64,000 nucleotides of DNA from Micromonospora sp. MH99. GTDB taxonomy: Bacteria > Actinomycetota > Actinomycetes > Mycobacteriales > Micromonosporaceae. Below the pieces are notes generated by a model. That model did not search any database. It was not told the origin of the DNA and worked only from the letters and a program-made list of their open reading frames with translations. The stretch lies in assembly GCF_021442385.1 (NCBI RefSeq), contig NZ_MUZA01000013.1:1-64000 (forward strand), read 5' to 3'. Positions 9,701 through 16,920 of this stretch are shown here, in pieces. Every line of letters starts with the position of its first letter. Position 1 is the first letter of the stretch. The translations under genes were made by a program, and so were the position numbers.

Positions 9701-10098
9701 TCGGCGACGTGGCTGCCGCCGGGCGGAGCGGTCCAGGTGGCGGCGAGGCCGGGCACGTCACCGCCGGTCTCGCCGAGCAGGGCGGCGAGGGCCGGCTCGG
9801 CGTCCGGTCGGGCGAGCGCCCAGTCGTCGGCGGAGCGGCGCAGGGCGCGCAGGACCTGCACCCAGGGCCAGTAGCCGGGGGCGCTGTCGGAATCCCAGCA
9901 GGCCGCGCCGAGCACGAGCGCGCCACGCTGGCGGGCCTCGCGCGCAACCGACGTGACGAGGGTGGTCTTGCCGATGCCCGGCTCGCCGGTGACCAGGACG
10001 AAACCGCCGTGGCTCGTGGCGGCCCGATCCAACTCGGCGCGCAGCAGACCCGCGGGGTGATCCCGCCCGATGATGGCGTCGCCGACCCGCGCGTCCAT
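6793..10098 (-). CDS. Large AAA ATPase regulator, LuxR/LAL-like N-terminal module without HTH
   Basis: 1,101 aa. The N-terminal ATPase module has Walker A GEPGIGKTT at 38-46 and Walker B VVVVLDDLHWAD at about 157-168, as in LAL/AfsR-type STAND regulators. A long helical TPR-like region follows to about residue 880. The last ~180 residues form a separate conserved module (WRLAYAGVVAHLPDAKGL, then a charged helical LDDEIDRAAARGDEAKVSAL) also seen on other actinobacterial ATPases; no LuxR-type HTH is present. ATG at 10098 is chosen; a TTG at 10161 would add 21 unconserved residues. Divergent from the HTH gene at 10213. Probably signal sensing; target unknown. Confidence 0.85.
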   Translation of the reverse strand: MDARVGDAIIGRDHPAGLLRAELDRAATSHGGFVLVTGEPGIGKTTLVTSVAREARQRGALVLGAACWDSDSAPGYWPWVQVLRALRRSADDWALARPDAEPALAALLGETGGDVPGLAATWTAPPGGSHVAEQEAFALYDAATAALVAVSAHRPVVVVLDDLHWADPASLRLLAFAAQHTWFERLLLIGTYRDAEVEAGEHPLRPLLMPLVAKATTITLTGLARDEVAALMARTAGREPDADLADEVHRRTGGNPFFVEQTARLWHADGTTGAIAPGVREAVRQRLDQLPATVVEALTVAAVLGREFHREVLAASAAAPAAQVDRLLDQAVTARLVVARSGGRFAFAHDLVRETLYDGLTADDRQARHAAVVRAVDPPTALTDRLIPADLARHAYLAGPSLDRARVVELLVAAGRDAFARLAADEAGVHFRRALEIVEDPAQRVRLLVDFGEVQYHHAGRDEAVRLLAEAATLARTLDDPLLLARVALTVHRSRQVDTIRSVDTANLVREAYQRLIGEPSATASVATLVADLITATETIARSGRDDEALTFSLWARHDTTWGLGTAAARAALTAEIREVARRSGDRETELWATSLRWVALLELGDPGFVEEFTAFVTVGQQGDLARPRMAAAVDGGIIAAFRGDFAEADERFTVITDLSDPGHAEFAFMGHHLRWARLLLQGRFDEIDALLHEWAPTDYPYRELLSAITAAERGDDETAVRLTAVIEAADIHYPRPVSPLWLRLRAQAAAASRDPQRCRDARAALAPHRGQWAVGLFGCDISGPVDHWLAVVDAAEERWDDAIAGFTAAREAADRMGSRPWSLIARAGLVNALARRDRPGDAATLAELRATTARDATALDMRQVLQRLAASKPTDAESGHVAGRGDDAGPDRVGLPGRTSEVGQVVGRREVTPSDPTTEGYAFRHDGPVWRLAYAGVVAHLPDAKGLHDLQLLLSRPGSDVPAVELLDPAAGPELVAARRMGGDPVLDDEAKARYRRHLTRLDDEIDRAAARGDEAKVSALDAERGALLGELRAAAGLAGRSRRLGDEAERARKTVTARIRDTLRKLDDRHPALANHLRDSVSTGATCRYLPQTRPPWRL

Positions 10099-10177
10099 GG
10101 TTCCCAGACGGTACTGGACCCCACCGACGCTGAGCGTCTCGCTGTGACTGCCGACAGGCAACGGCTATCCCATGAAT

Positions 10178-10208
10178 CCCTATCCTTCCCTATGGGGTTA
10201 GGATAGGG
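10178..10208. promoter_or_regulatory. Inverted repeat, candidate operator for the 10213 HTH protein
   Basis: CCCTATCC at 10178-10185 is the exact complement of GGATAGGG at 10201-10208, with 15 bases between and a smaller CCCTATGGG inside. It ends four bases before the start of the HTH gene and sits in the divergent region with the AAA regulator, so autoregulation is plausible. The right arm also supplies the AGGGA ribosome site. Confidence 0.55.
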
Positions 10209-10212
10209 AACG

Positions 10213-10662
10213 ATGACGGAAGAAATGTACTCGGTGGAACAGGTTGCCGACCGGCTCGGCCTACACGTGCGGACGGTGCGCGGCTACATCCGCTCCGGCC
10301 GGCTGCGCGCCGTACGGATCGGCAAGCAGTACCGGATCGCCGCCAGCGATCTCGACGCGCTCACCGGACGGCCGCCCGCCCCCACCGTGGCCGCGCAGGC
10401 GGAAGTGTCGAGCATCGTGCAGATCGACGGTGTCGACCGCGCCGCCGCCGACCGGCTCGGCACGCTCGTGCTGGCCAGCGTCAACACCGGGCACGACCCG
10501 GCCCGGCCGCTGCGGGTGCAGACCGTGCATGACGATGACCGCCGCCGCCTGAAGATCATCATCCTCGGTGATCCCGCCGGCACCGCCGAGGTGCTGCACC
10601 TGCTCGATGCCGTCCTCAACGCCGACAACGGCCTGATCGACCGGGAGGTCCACGATGCCTGA
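10213..10662 (+). CDS. Excisionase-family (MerR-like) helix-turn-helix regulator
   Basis: 149 aa. Residues 5-55 are an excisionase/MerR winged-helix: MYSVEQVADRLGLHVRTV, then RGYIRSGRLRAVRIGKQYRI. The remaining ~90 residues are a small alpha/beta domain with the pattern LKIIILGDPAGTAEVLHLLDAVL that usually accompanies this HTH in actinobacteria. The stop overlaps the DUF4180 gene start by eight bases. The pair probably acts as one regulatory unit; no phage genes are near, so excision is unlikely to be the role. Confidence 0.85.
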   Translation: MTEEMYSVEQVADRLGLHVRTVRGYIRSGRLRAVRIGKQYRIAASDLDALTGRPPAPTVAAQAEVSSIVQIDGVDRAAADRLGTLVLASVNTGHDPARPLRVQTVHDDDRRRLKIIILGDPAGTAEVLHLLDAVLNADNGLIDREVHDA

Positions 10663-11023
10663 CGAGATGCAGCAGCGCGCCGGCGTCACGGTGCTGGTCT
10701 GCGACCCGGCCGGCCCGACCGTCGCCACCGAACAGGACGCGCTGGACCTGATCGGCGCGGCCTTCGCCGGCGCGCAGGTGGTCGCCGTGCCCGCCAACCG
10801 ACTCGACGAACGCTTCTTCTCGCTGGGCACCCGCTTCGCCGGCGACGTGATGCAGAAGTTCGTCAACTACCGGCTGCGCCTGGCCATCGTCGGTGACATC
10901 TCGACGCACCTGGACGGCAGCTCGGCGCTACGGGCTCTGGTGCACGAGTCGAACCAGGCCGGGCACATCTGGTTCGTCCCCGACCTCGACGCCCTCGACG
11001 CGCGCCTCCGCGCTATGTCCTAG
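10655..11023 (+). CDS. DUF4180 domain protein
   Basis: 122 aa, single domain. Features that identify DUF4180 are TVATEQDALDLIGAAF near residue 22, RLDERFFSLGTRFAGDVMQKFVNYRLRLAIVGD in the middle (conserved F-D/E-R-F-F-x-L-x-T/R-x-A-G), and HESNQAGHIWFVPD near the end. Function unknown. In many genomes this domain is paired with a MerR/excisionase-type HTH gene, as here. Its last 11 bases overlap the convergent OGG-fold gene. Confidence 0.85.
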   Translation: MPDEMQQRAGVTVLVCDPAGPTVATEQDALDLIGAAFAGAQVVAVPANRLDERFFSLGTRFAGDVMQKFVNYRLRLAIVGDISTHLDGSSALRALVHESNQAGHIWFVPDLDALDARLRAMS

Positions 11024-11651
11024 CCACCTCGGCGTTGTGCACGACAGCCATTTCGACCGCGTCCGGCTCAACGCCTCTGGCCTGTGCCTGCTCGGCAGCC
11101 CAGCTCAGGTATGCGAGCCACTCCTCCGACAACCAGCCGGAGTGACGGCCGACGCCGGCCTCGCTGGGGAGACGGCTGGCCACGACACGGTCGAGGATCA
11201 AGGGCTGCACGCCGCCAACCCCTCGCCGGTAGCCGGCGAAGTAGAGGACCTTGGTGAACAATCCCGGCCCCAACCACGGCAGACGAGCGTGGTTGGGGTC
11301 ACGGAAGCGGCGGTACGCCGTGCGGAGCGCGTCCTCGTCGGCCGCTGAGGTGGACACCTCCTCAAGCGCGTACGCCAGGCGTTTGCCGTCCGGGTCGGCG
11401 CCGAGCGATTTGGCGGCGCGCCACGGCCCGTACCCGATGGGGCCGTAACCCCAGACCAGCACAGCGGTCAGCAGTTGCCGCGCGCTGGCGTTGCCGGCTC
11501 GGTACGCATCGGCCACCGCGAAGACGTCACGCCGCCAGACCTCGCCGCTCAATGGGAAGTTGTCCGGCCAGGCGTCCGGCGGCAACCCCGCCCGCCAGCG
11601 ATCCAGCTTGACGGCGACCGGGGCCTGTTCCCCCGGTAACGGCTTCCACAT
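11013..11651 (-). CDS. Predicted 8-oxoguanine-glycosylase (OGG) fold protein
   Basis: 212 aa. The pattern LPWLGPGLFTKVLYFAGYRR followed by PLILDRVVASRL resembles the conserved helix and the catalytic-Asp region of the OGG-fold family annotated in actinobacteria. An early W-R-R-D-V-F-A-V-A-D helix and a later SEEWLAYLSWAA helix fit the all-alpha fold. No iron-sulphur cysteines are present. Enzymatic activity is not shown by sequence alone; DNA repair or a recruited non-enzymatic DNA-binding role are both possible. I recognise the family from motif resemblance only. Confidence 0.55.
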   Translation of the reverse strand: MWKPLPGEQAPVAVKLDRWRAGLPPDAWPDNFPLSGEVWRRDVFAVADAYRAGNASARQLLTAVLVWGYGPIGYGPWRAAKSLGADPDGKRLAYALEEVSTSAADEDALRTAYRRFRDPNHARLPWLGPGLFTKVLYFAGYRRGVGGVQPLILDRVVASRLPSEAGVGRHSGWLSEEWLAYLSWAAEQAQARGVEPDAVEMAVVHNAEVART

Positions 11652-11753
11652 GGCTGCCTCCCTCAGGTCGCGCGCTTCGACCTTTGGGACGCTACGGTCG
11701 GGCCTTCGTGCCCGCCGTCCGCCGACGCCATATCGGGGTAACGACCGCCTCGC

Positions 11754-13109
11754 TCATCGTTGCAGCGTGGCGGTCGCGTAGCCGTCCGGGTAGAACTGGT
11801 AGTAGTCGCGGTACCGGACCGTGAAGGTGGTGGTGCCGCGCGGCAGCGAGTAGGTGAGGGCGTATCTGCCGCTGGCGTCCAGCTTGCCGCGCCAGAATTC
11901 CCGCTCGGCCCCGCCGTTGGTCGATGCGGTGATCCACCAGTAATTGTCGTCACCGATGGGCGAGCTCCAGGTCACGGTGAGCTGCGCGATGCCCTTGTCC
12001 TTGCCGGCCCCGACCCCGGCGGTGACGGCCAGGTCGGTGACCGGCGGCTTCGGCGGGTGCGCCGGCCCGAAGGAGTGCAGCAGCTGAGTCTCCTGGTAGG
12101 GGTCGGTCGAGGTGACCGCCCACGCCCGGGTGCCGTCCCGGTTGACCAGCAGCGTGCCCTCCCAGAGGCTGTCGCCGCTGCGGAAGTCGACCGCGTACGT
12201 CGGGATCGTGCTGCCCTTGCCGTAGAGGTAGACATCGGCGTCACCGGTGCCGGTCGAGGCGCGGCCGATGGCGACGGTGGAGCCGTCCCCCGACCAGGCC
12301 GCGTCCTGCGGGTAGACCCCGCTGGGATAGACGGTGGCGTCGGCGAGATCCGGCAGCCGGTACGAGTGGTGCTCGTACGGGTTGCCCACGGTCTCCACCA
12401 CTTCGGTGCCGTCCGGGCTCACGGCGTAGTCGATGAGGTTGCTGCCGGTGTAGTCCCGCTGGGCGACGATAGTCGGGCTGTCACCGGATACGTCGATGAC
12501 GTAGGTGGTGACGGGCGAATACCCGGTGTCGCCAGCGACGAGGAGACCGGGCGCGCCGGGGCTGGCGTCGATGATCGGGTGGTAGTTGGGGCCCGCGGTG
12601 TAGACCAGCGGCTGGGTTTCGGGCGCGGACCAGATCAGCAGACCGCCTGAGCCGATGCCGGCGTCGATGAACCCGCCGACGACCTTCTCACCTGTCGGTT
12701 CGACCGTGTACAGGTGTGTGCCGTTTGGTGCGGGATAGCTGGCGATGATGGTGAGCGTCGCGGCATCCAACGCGATGATCCGGTCGAAGCGCTGGGCCGC
12801 GTACAGGATGCGTCCGTCGTCGCTGAGCACGAGGTCGGAAATGTCAGTGACGGCAGTGACCCGGGACAGCAGGCGGCCGTCGAGGTCGGTCACCACCAGC
12901 GGCAGAGCGCCACCAACCCCCTGTGCGATGTAGAGGCGGCCGCGCGCCTCGTCGAGCTCGATCGCCCGCAGGTCGTTCACCGGCAGCTGGACGCCGACGC
13001 TCTTCAGCACGGCCGCGTCGGCGGCCGCAGGCGCTGCTCTCAATAGCTCCCCGGCACTGAGCCCGATCGCCGCGAACATCCCGGACGCCAGCAGTTGGCG
13101 ACGCCGCAT
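11754..13109 (-). CDS. Secreted beta-propeller protein (YncE-like) with Tat-type signal
   Basis: 451 aa. The N-terminus MRRRQLLASGMFAAIGLSAG is a twin-arginine-like signal peptide with an AAPAAADAA cleavage region near residue 32. The next ~320 residues are repeated beta blades of the type VLSDDGRILYAAQRFDRIIALDA and AWSGDGSTVAIGRAS. The last ~100 residues form a fibronectin III-like domain (DLAVTAGVGAGKDKGIAQL, then FTVRYRDYYQF). Likely exported folded and acting outside the cell. Ligand or enzymatic role unknown. Confidence 0.8.
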   Translation of the reverse strand: MRRRQLLASGMFAAIGLSAGELLRAAPAAADAAVLKSVGVQLPVNDLRAIELDEARGRLYIAQGVGGALPLVVTDLDGRLLSRVTAVTDISDLVLSDDGRILYAAQRFDRIIALDAATLTIIASYPAPNGTHLYTVEPTGEKVVGGFIDAGIGSGGLLIWSAPETQPLVYTAGPNYHPIIDASPGAPGLLVAGDTGYSPVTTYVIDVSGDSPTIVAQRDYTGSNLIDYAVSPDGTEVVETVGNPYEHHSYRLPDLADATVYPSGVYPQDAAWSGDGSTVAIGRASTGTGDADVYLYGKGSTIPTYAVDFRSGDSLWEGTLLVNRDGTRAWAVTSTDPYQETQLLHSFGPAHPPKPPVTDLAVTAGVGAGKDKGIAQLTVTWSSPIGDDNYWWITASTNGGAEREFWRGKLDASGRYALTYSLPRGTTTFTVRYRDYYQFYPDGYATATLQR

Positions 13110-13285
13110 GACACCTCCCCGTGTCGGCCAGCCGCGTGCCGACGGCCAGGCGAAATCTTAGTACCGGGCCCTCTGCTGGCGCTGTACCTCAACGCCCGGC
13201 CGCTTCGTCGCAGCCGTCCGCAGTGGGCGGTGCGGTGCACGAACCGTACGCACGCGCCGGCCGCCTGCCAGTTCCGCCGGCTTCA

Positions 13286-13672
13286 TCAGCGCGGCTTCGG
13301 CACCTGCCGATTGAAGCGGGGCTTGAGGGCTAGGACCAAGGCTTCCTTCGTACCCTCCGGGTTGTCGGTCTCCTGCCAGCGAAGCTCGCAGCGACCCAGC
13401 CAGTCGGCGATGTCCTGCGCTGTCGCCACCGGACCCTGCTTGTCGAGGAGCTGGCCGACCTGCTCGTGCAGCACCGATGACTCGCGGTTGCCGGTCAGGT
13501 GCTGCCGGAGGCGATTGCGCAGGTTCCCGGTCCGGCCGACGTAGATGATCGTGCCGCCATCGAGAACAACGTGCACGCCGGGCGCGCGGGGCGCGTCAGC
13601 GACGGCTTCCATCGTGTACGGCCGAGGAGCCGCGAAGCCGGCCAACAGGTCGTCGATCAAGGGGTCGAGCAT
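13286..13672 (-). CDS. GIY-YIG nuclease-fold protein
   Basis: 128 aa. The fold signature is GVHVVLDGGTIIYVGRTGNLRNRLRQHL at about 32-60: a GVH variant of GIY, YVG for YIG, the catalytic Arg of the RNRLRQH helix, and a downstream Glu (EGTKEALVLALKPRFN) with the closing Asn. All expected catalytic positions are present, so activity is plausible. It is a stand-alone minimal domain without a DNA-recognition part. A second copy lies 2.5 kb away at 15773-16170 but is frameshifted. Confidence 0.85.
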   Translation of the reverse strand: MLDPLIDDLLAGFAAPRPYTMEAVADAPRAPGVHVVLDGGTIIYVGRTGNLRNRLRQHLTGNRESSVLHEQVGQLLDKQGPVATAQDIADWLGRCELRWQETDNPEGTKEALVLALKPRFNRQVPKPR

Positions 13673-13792
13673 GCCCGGAGGCTACTCCCCTGCGGCCCCG
13701 CGCGGGCCGTCGTTGTCGTTGCGGCGTCGCAGGCGCCATCGAGCTTGGCGTCACACAAGAATCGGGCACGCAGGAACAGGCGTTTTACGCAG

Positions 13793-13966
13793 GTCCATTG
13801 TGGTTACGATTCGGGCCATGCGTGCCCGCCGCGTCACCGCCGTCGTCGCCCCGCCGCGCTGGCGAGCCTGCCTGCCGTCTCCCCCCGCCCGCGCCGACGA
13901 CACCTCGGCGCTGACCACCCCCGGCAGCCCGACCGTGCTGGCCAACGAGCCACACCAGCTCACTTT
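13793..13966 (+). pseudogene. Fragment duplicating the 5' end of the CBM3 gene at 49598
   Basis: From GTCCATTGTGGTTACGATTC onward this stretch is nearly identical to 49574-49746, the promoter-proximal bases, signal peptide and first residues of the intact secreted FnIII/CBM3 gene. A small deletion after the ATG at 13818 breaks the frame inside the signal peptide; the frame is regained around ALTTPGSPTVLANEPH. The match stops abruptly at the LTL codons. Clearly a truncated, non-functional copy left by duplication or recombination. Confidence 0.85.
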
Positions 13967-13977
13967 GAGGTCAAGTC

Positions 13978-14280
13978 ATGCTGCATCGGGTGGAGTCGTC
14001 TGATGGCGCGGTGACAGAGGTGCTGGGATACCCGGCCTTCTGCGACCGCCTCGAAACCGACCCGAGGTTCCCATCCTGGTTCACCCGTCTTTTGGCGGAG
14101 GTGCACGAGGTGGAGGCCCAAGGCCACCGCGGGAATGAGCGGTTGGTACGCCTGCAGAACGAACTCGTCGGTCTCATTGAACTGATCGATCCCAAGGGTG
14201 AATGGCTCCCGTTGGAGCAACGCGAGCGACTGCCACGATCGACCCCGCTCCTGCCCACCTCGCGGACACCCAACGGCTGA
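13978..14280 (+). CDS. Hypothetical protein, 100 aa
   Basis: I do not recognise a family. The start has TGAGG eight bases upstream, at the exact edge of the CBM3-gene fragment. The centre looks like genuine protein: VLGYPAFCDRLETDP, then a tryptophan-containing helix and a charged helix HRGNERLVRLQNELVGLIEL. Third-position GC is fairly high but lower than in neighbours. The final 20 residues are of poorer quality and the true end may be altered by the surrounding rearrangements. The opposite strand also has an open frame, which I judged less likely. Confidence 0.45.
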   Translation: MLHRVESSDGAVTEVLGYPAFCDRLETDPRFPSWFTRLLAEVHEVEAQGHRGNERLVRLQNELVGLIELIDPKGEWLPLEQRERLPRSTPLLPTSRTPNG

Positions 14281-14333
14281 CGATCGGGTGGTGGCTCGTG
14301 ACTAGCCGCCGGGTGACCGGGTACGCGCGGGGC

Positions 14334-14555
14334 ATGGGTAGCCACAAGCAGAACAAACACGACAGCGGCGGCGAGTCGGCACGAGGCCGGCGGCATTCGG
14401 GCAGCGGCGCTGCGGGCCGTCAGGGCTCGTCCGTGGAGCACTCGCCCGACCAACGGCACCGCCGTACCGCGACCGGCCCCGCTGGCACTGAACGCGACCT
14501 GCGTCGGGCCAAGGTCTCCGGCGACGGACGTATCCAACGCCAGGGCGGCTCCTGA
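14334..14555 (+). CDS. Small basic disordered protein, 73 aa
   Basis: Starts MGSHKQNKHDSGGESARGRR and is rich in Arg, Gly, Ser, Gln with no predicted fold. Its last 28 residues (from TGPAGTE, through VSGDGRIQRQGGS) recur with mostly synonymous differences at 45002-45086, which argues that this C-terminus is or was protein-coding. A strong hairpin terminator follows at 14576. Function unknown; the stretch upstream of 14334 in the same frame shows no support. Confidence 0.45.
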   Translation: MGSHKQNKHDSGGESARGRRHSGSGAAGRQGSSVEHSPDQRHRRTATGPAGTERDLRRAKVSGDGRIQRQGGS

Positions 14556-14575
14556 GCCGACCAGTCAACGGTGCG

Positions 14576-14601
14576 GCCGCCCCGCGAACGCGCGGGGCGG
14601 C
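14576..14601. terminator. Hairpin terminator
   Basis: Perfect 11-bp stem GCCGCCCCGCG / CGCGGGGCGGC with an AACG loop. It lies 21 bases after the small basic protein gene and 20 bases past the stop of the convergent broken secreted-protein gene, so it can serve both. Confidence 0.75.
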
Positions 14602-14620
14602 TGCACCGGATGAGTGACTG

Positions 14621-15264
14621 CTACGCCGTGGCGCAGATGGCGTACGTACGCCGTGTCGGACCAGCTGCCGGCTAACGCGTCCTCCTCGTACGCACCCGAG
14701 GCGGCCGACACCGGGCGTCGCGGGACCACCGTTGGGGCGAAAGTCGTCCACGATGCCCTCGCCGGTGACACCGTTCAGCTCGTAGCCGGCTCCAGTCAGC
14801 ACCTTCGCGACCGGGCAGGTCGCGACGACGCTGCGGAAGTCGAGGGAGTTGCTGGCACCCACCACGGACGCCCGCACCAGGCCGGGCAGCGGGTTGGCGC
14901 AGATTGCGTACGCCGTCACCGACCAGTTCCCCGCGACGCCTCCGTCTCGTAGGCGCCGACGGTGACGGCCGCCGGCGCGGTGGCCGGACCGCCGTTGGGG
15001 CGCAGGTCGTCAACGGCACCCTCACCGGTGACGCCGTTCAGCTCGTAGCCCGTACCGGTCAAGACCTTGCCTGGCGGGCGGGGTCGCCTTGGCGCTGTCG
15101 AAGTCGGCGAAGTCGCTGACGCTGGTGGCGGAGATTCGCACCAGGCCGGGGACCGCCGCGGATGCCGGGCTCGCCGAGGCGACCACCGCACCGGCCGCGA
15201 CGAGACCGAGCACGAGTACGCAGGCACGCGAACCGAACCGCCGGGATTCCTTCTGAACACGCAT
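14621..15264 (-). pseudogene. Broken gene for a secreted two-repeat protein
   Basis: An ATG at 15264 with GGGAG upstream opens a signal peptide (FGSRACVLVLGLVAAGAVVA, then ASPASAAVPG). The mature part has two ~80-residue repeats, each with a VPGLVR-like start, a cysteine-containing ATCP-x-x-KVLTG-x-GYELNGVTGEG core, DD-RPNGGPAT, GAYE-E and W-V-TAYAICA. These pieces fall in different frames: shifts occur near 15078, 14925, 14725 and 14640 (the last is a duplicated GTAC). Reading through all shifts ends at TAYAICATA and the stop at 14621. Actinomycetes carry many intact secreted proteins of this kind; role unknown. Confidence 0.75.
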
Positions 15265-15772
15265 ACGTTACTCCCGTCTGAGACCGGGTGGCGGCTGCTC
15301 AGTTCCAAGGAACCGACGCCGGCACCAAGGCCGCTCGCGAGGACGGGGTTCACGGTAGGTAGTGGCGTGACCGGGCGTTATCTCAAAACCGACTACGTCA
15401 CGTAACGGACCATGTCATCTGACGGCTCGATCCGTCTGCCATGGGCACGGGGCATTTTTCGGCAGGCGCGGCGTGCAGAGCGGGACGACGTCGCCGGCGA
15501 TGCCTGCGATCAGGGTAGGTCTACGCGCCTGCCGGAACGAGACCACATCGCGCATGCGGCTCGGTGACGGCGGCTAACTGGCGGGCAATCCTTGCTGCGG
15601 TACGCAGATCACCAGGTTTCCGAGAGGAGCGAAGTGCCTGTCTTGTCCGCCTCGCCGATAGTGGCGAAGGACGTCCAGCCGATCACCAGGTAGACGGTGC
15701 CCGCAATCCACCAGGCCGGACGCCGGGCACGCGGGCCCAACATAGAGGAATCCGGCCGGCGGGCGAGGTCCC
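15265..15772. other. 508 bp without a recognisable gene
   Basis: Between two pseudogenes. The right half has only short open frames without codon bias or known motifs. The first bases hold the leader of the broken secreted-protein gene. I see no RNA gene, repeat or mobile element here. Confidence 0.6.
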
Positions 15773-16170
15773 CTATTCACCAAGGTCCGCGTAACGCGGC
15801 TTCGGCACCTGCCGGTTGAAGCGGGGCTTGAGGGCCAGGACCAGGGCTTCCTTCGTACCCTCCGGGTTGTCGGTCGCCTGCCAGCGGACCTCGCACCGGC
15901 CCGGCCAATCGGCGATGTCGGCGGCCGACGCCGCGCTGCCCGGGGTGTCGAGGAGTTGGCCGACCTGCTCGTGCAGTACCGCCGAGCCCCGGTTGCCGGT
16001 CAGGTGCTGCCGGAGACGAGCCCGCAGGCTTCGGGTGTGGCCCACGTAGACGACCACGCCGCGGTCCAGGACCACGTGCACGCCGGGCGAGCGGGGGCGG
16101 CGGCCTCCATGGTGTACGGCTGAGCAGCGCCGAAGCCGGCCAGCAGGACCTCGTGCGTGGTGTCGGGCAT
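15773..16170 (-). pseudogene. Frameshifted second copy of the GIY-YIG gene
   Basis: The ATG at 16170 begins a protein that matches the intact copy at 13286-13672 (LLAGFGAAQPYTMEA against LLAGFAAPRPYTMEA). A net loss of 7 bases around 16085-16110 shifts the frame just before the GIY motif; the rest continues in the new frame (MHVVLDRGVVVYVGHTRSLRARLRQHL through FNRQVPKPR) at roughly 80 percent identity, ending seven residues beyond the partner. An internal start at 16081 would lack the first strand of the fold, so loss of function is likely. Confidence 0.75.
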
Positions 16171-16236
16171 CCCCGGACGCTACCGGGGTGGGTCCTCATC
16201 CGTGGCCCCGCAGGTGCCAGCCCGGAAGAATCACCT

Positions 16237-16477
16237 GTGTCCCCGATCCCGCTCAGCTATACCGACATTGCCGCCGACATTGCCTCCAGGATCAAGGGGC
16301 GAGTACGAGCCAGGGGCAAAGCTGGCCTCGTACTCGCAGCTCGCCGACCTCTACTCCGTGTCGTTCTCCACTGCGGCGCGCGCGGTCGCCTTGCTACGAG
16401 ACCGCGGCATCGTCATCGGCGCCCCCGGCCGCGGCGTCTTCGTCGCCGACCGGGCCAGCAGACAGTCAGAAGGTTGA
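16237..16477 (+). pseudogene. GntR-family regulator interrupted by one extra G
   Basis: GTG at 16237 starts SPIPLSYTDIAADIASRIK, the first helix of a GntR winged-helix. The remaining part, GEYEPGAKLASYSQLADLYS through AVALLRDRGIVIGAPGRGVFV, is in the next frame. Removing a single G from the run at 16296-16299 joins them into an ~80-residue DNA-binding domain without an effector domain, a common small GntR type in actinomycetes. It may be a pseudogene or a sequencing error; the broken genes around it favour decay. Confidence 0.65.
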
Positions 16478-16719
16478 GCGAGAAAGCGTTTTGAGCCCAT
16501 GGCGCTGCGATCAGCTACCTCGAACGGCCGCCGCCCGATCCACGTCGCGAGGGCAGACCTCACGCAGCACGCAAGGCGCCGCAGTTAGGGATCCGACGCA
16601 GCACAACCGCCGCACGATTGGCCAGGCGGGAAAGTCGAGTTCGCCCGGTCGCTTGGGGTGCAGACGTCGGGTCACATCCACGATGTGGCCCAGGTCGTCG
16701 TACTCGGCAAGCCCGCCCC
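16478..16719. other. Short region without a recognisable gene
   Basis: About 240 bp between the GntR remnant and an HhH-GPD remnant. No codon bias, motif or repeat was found; it may contain unrecognisable remains of the start of the glycosylase-like gene. Confidence 0.5.
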
Positions 16720-16917
16720 CGGTTCGCCGAGCTCGCGGTTCGCCTGTGCCCGTTTCCCAGCATCGAGCAGAAGAGCGGCGTGGCAGTGGAGATTTTCGCC
16801 CGCGACATGGGCGTGGCCGATCGCCGGTCTGTTCGGAGCGGCATCGCCTTCGACGTACATGTACGGCGGGTCTTCCTGCGGACGCAGCACTCAGATCGAG
16901 CCGGCCTGACCGGCGCC
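16720..16917 (+). pseudogene. Fragment of an HhH-GPD DNA-glycosylase-like gene
   Basis: One frame reads RFAELAVRLCPFPSIEQK, then VAVEIFARDMGVADRR and GIAFDVHVRRVFLRTQHSDR. The D-V-H-V-R-R-V-F-x-R-T segment matches the catalytic-Asp helix of a family of HhH-GPD (EndoIII-like) proteins, where the preceding helix usually reads M-A-V-E-I-L-x-R-D-x-G-V. Neither the N-terminal helices nor the C-terminus are present; the match runs into the 3' end of the STAND gene. A remnant cut at both sides. Confidence 0.5.
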
Positions 16918-16920
16918 ACT

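Noticed and set aside
13960..14220. Minus-strand 86-codon frame opposite the 100-aa hypothetical gene
   Set aside because: No ribosome site or motif; the plus frame has a ribosome site and better codon bias.
16296..16299. Programmed frameshift in the GntR gene
   Set aside because: Only a G run is present, without slippery heptamer or stimulatory structure that I could see, and the neighbouring genes are decayed; pseudogene or sequence error is simpler.
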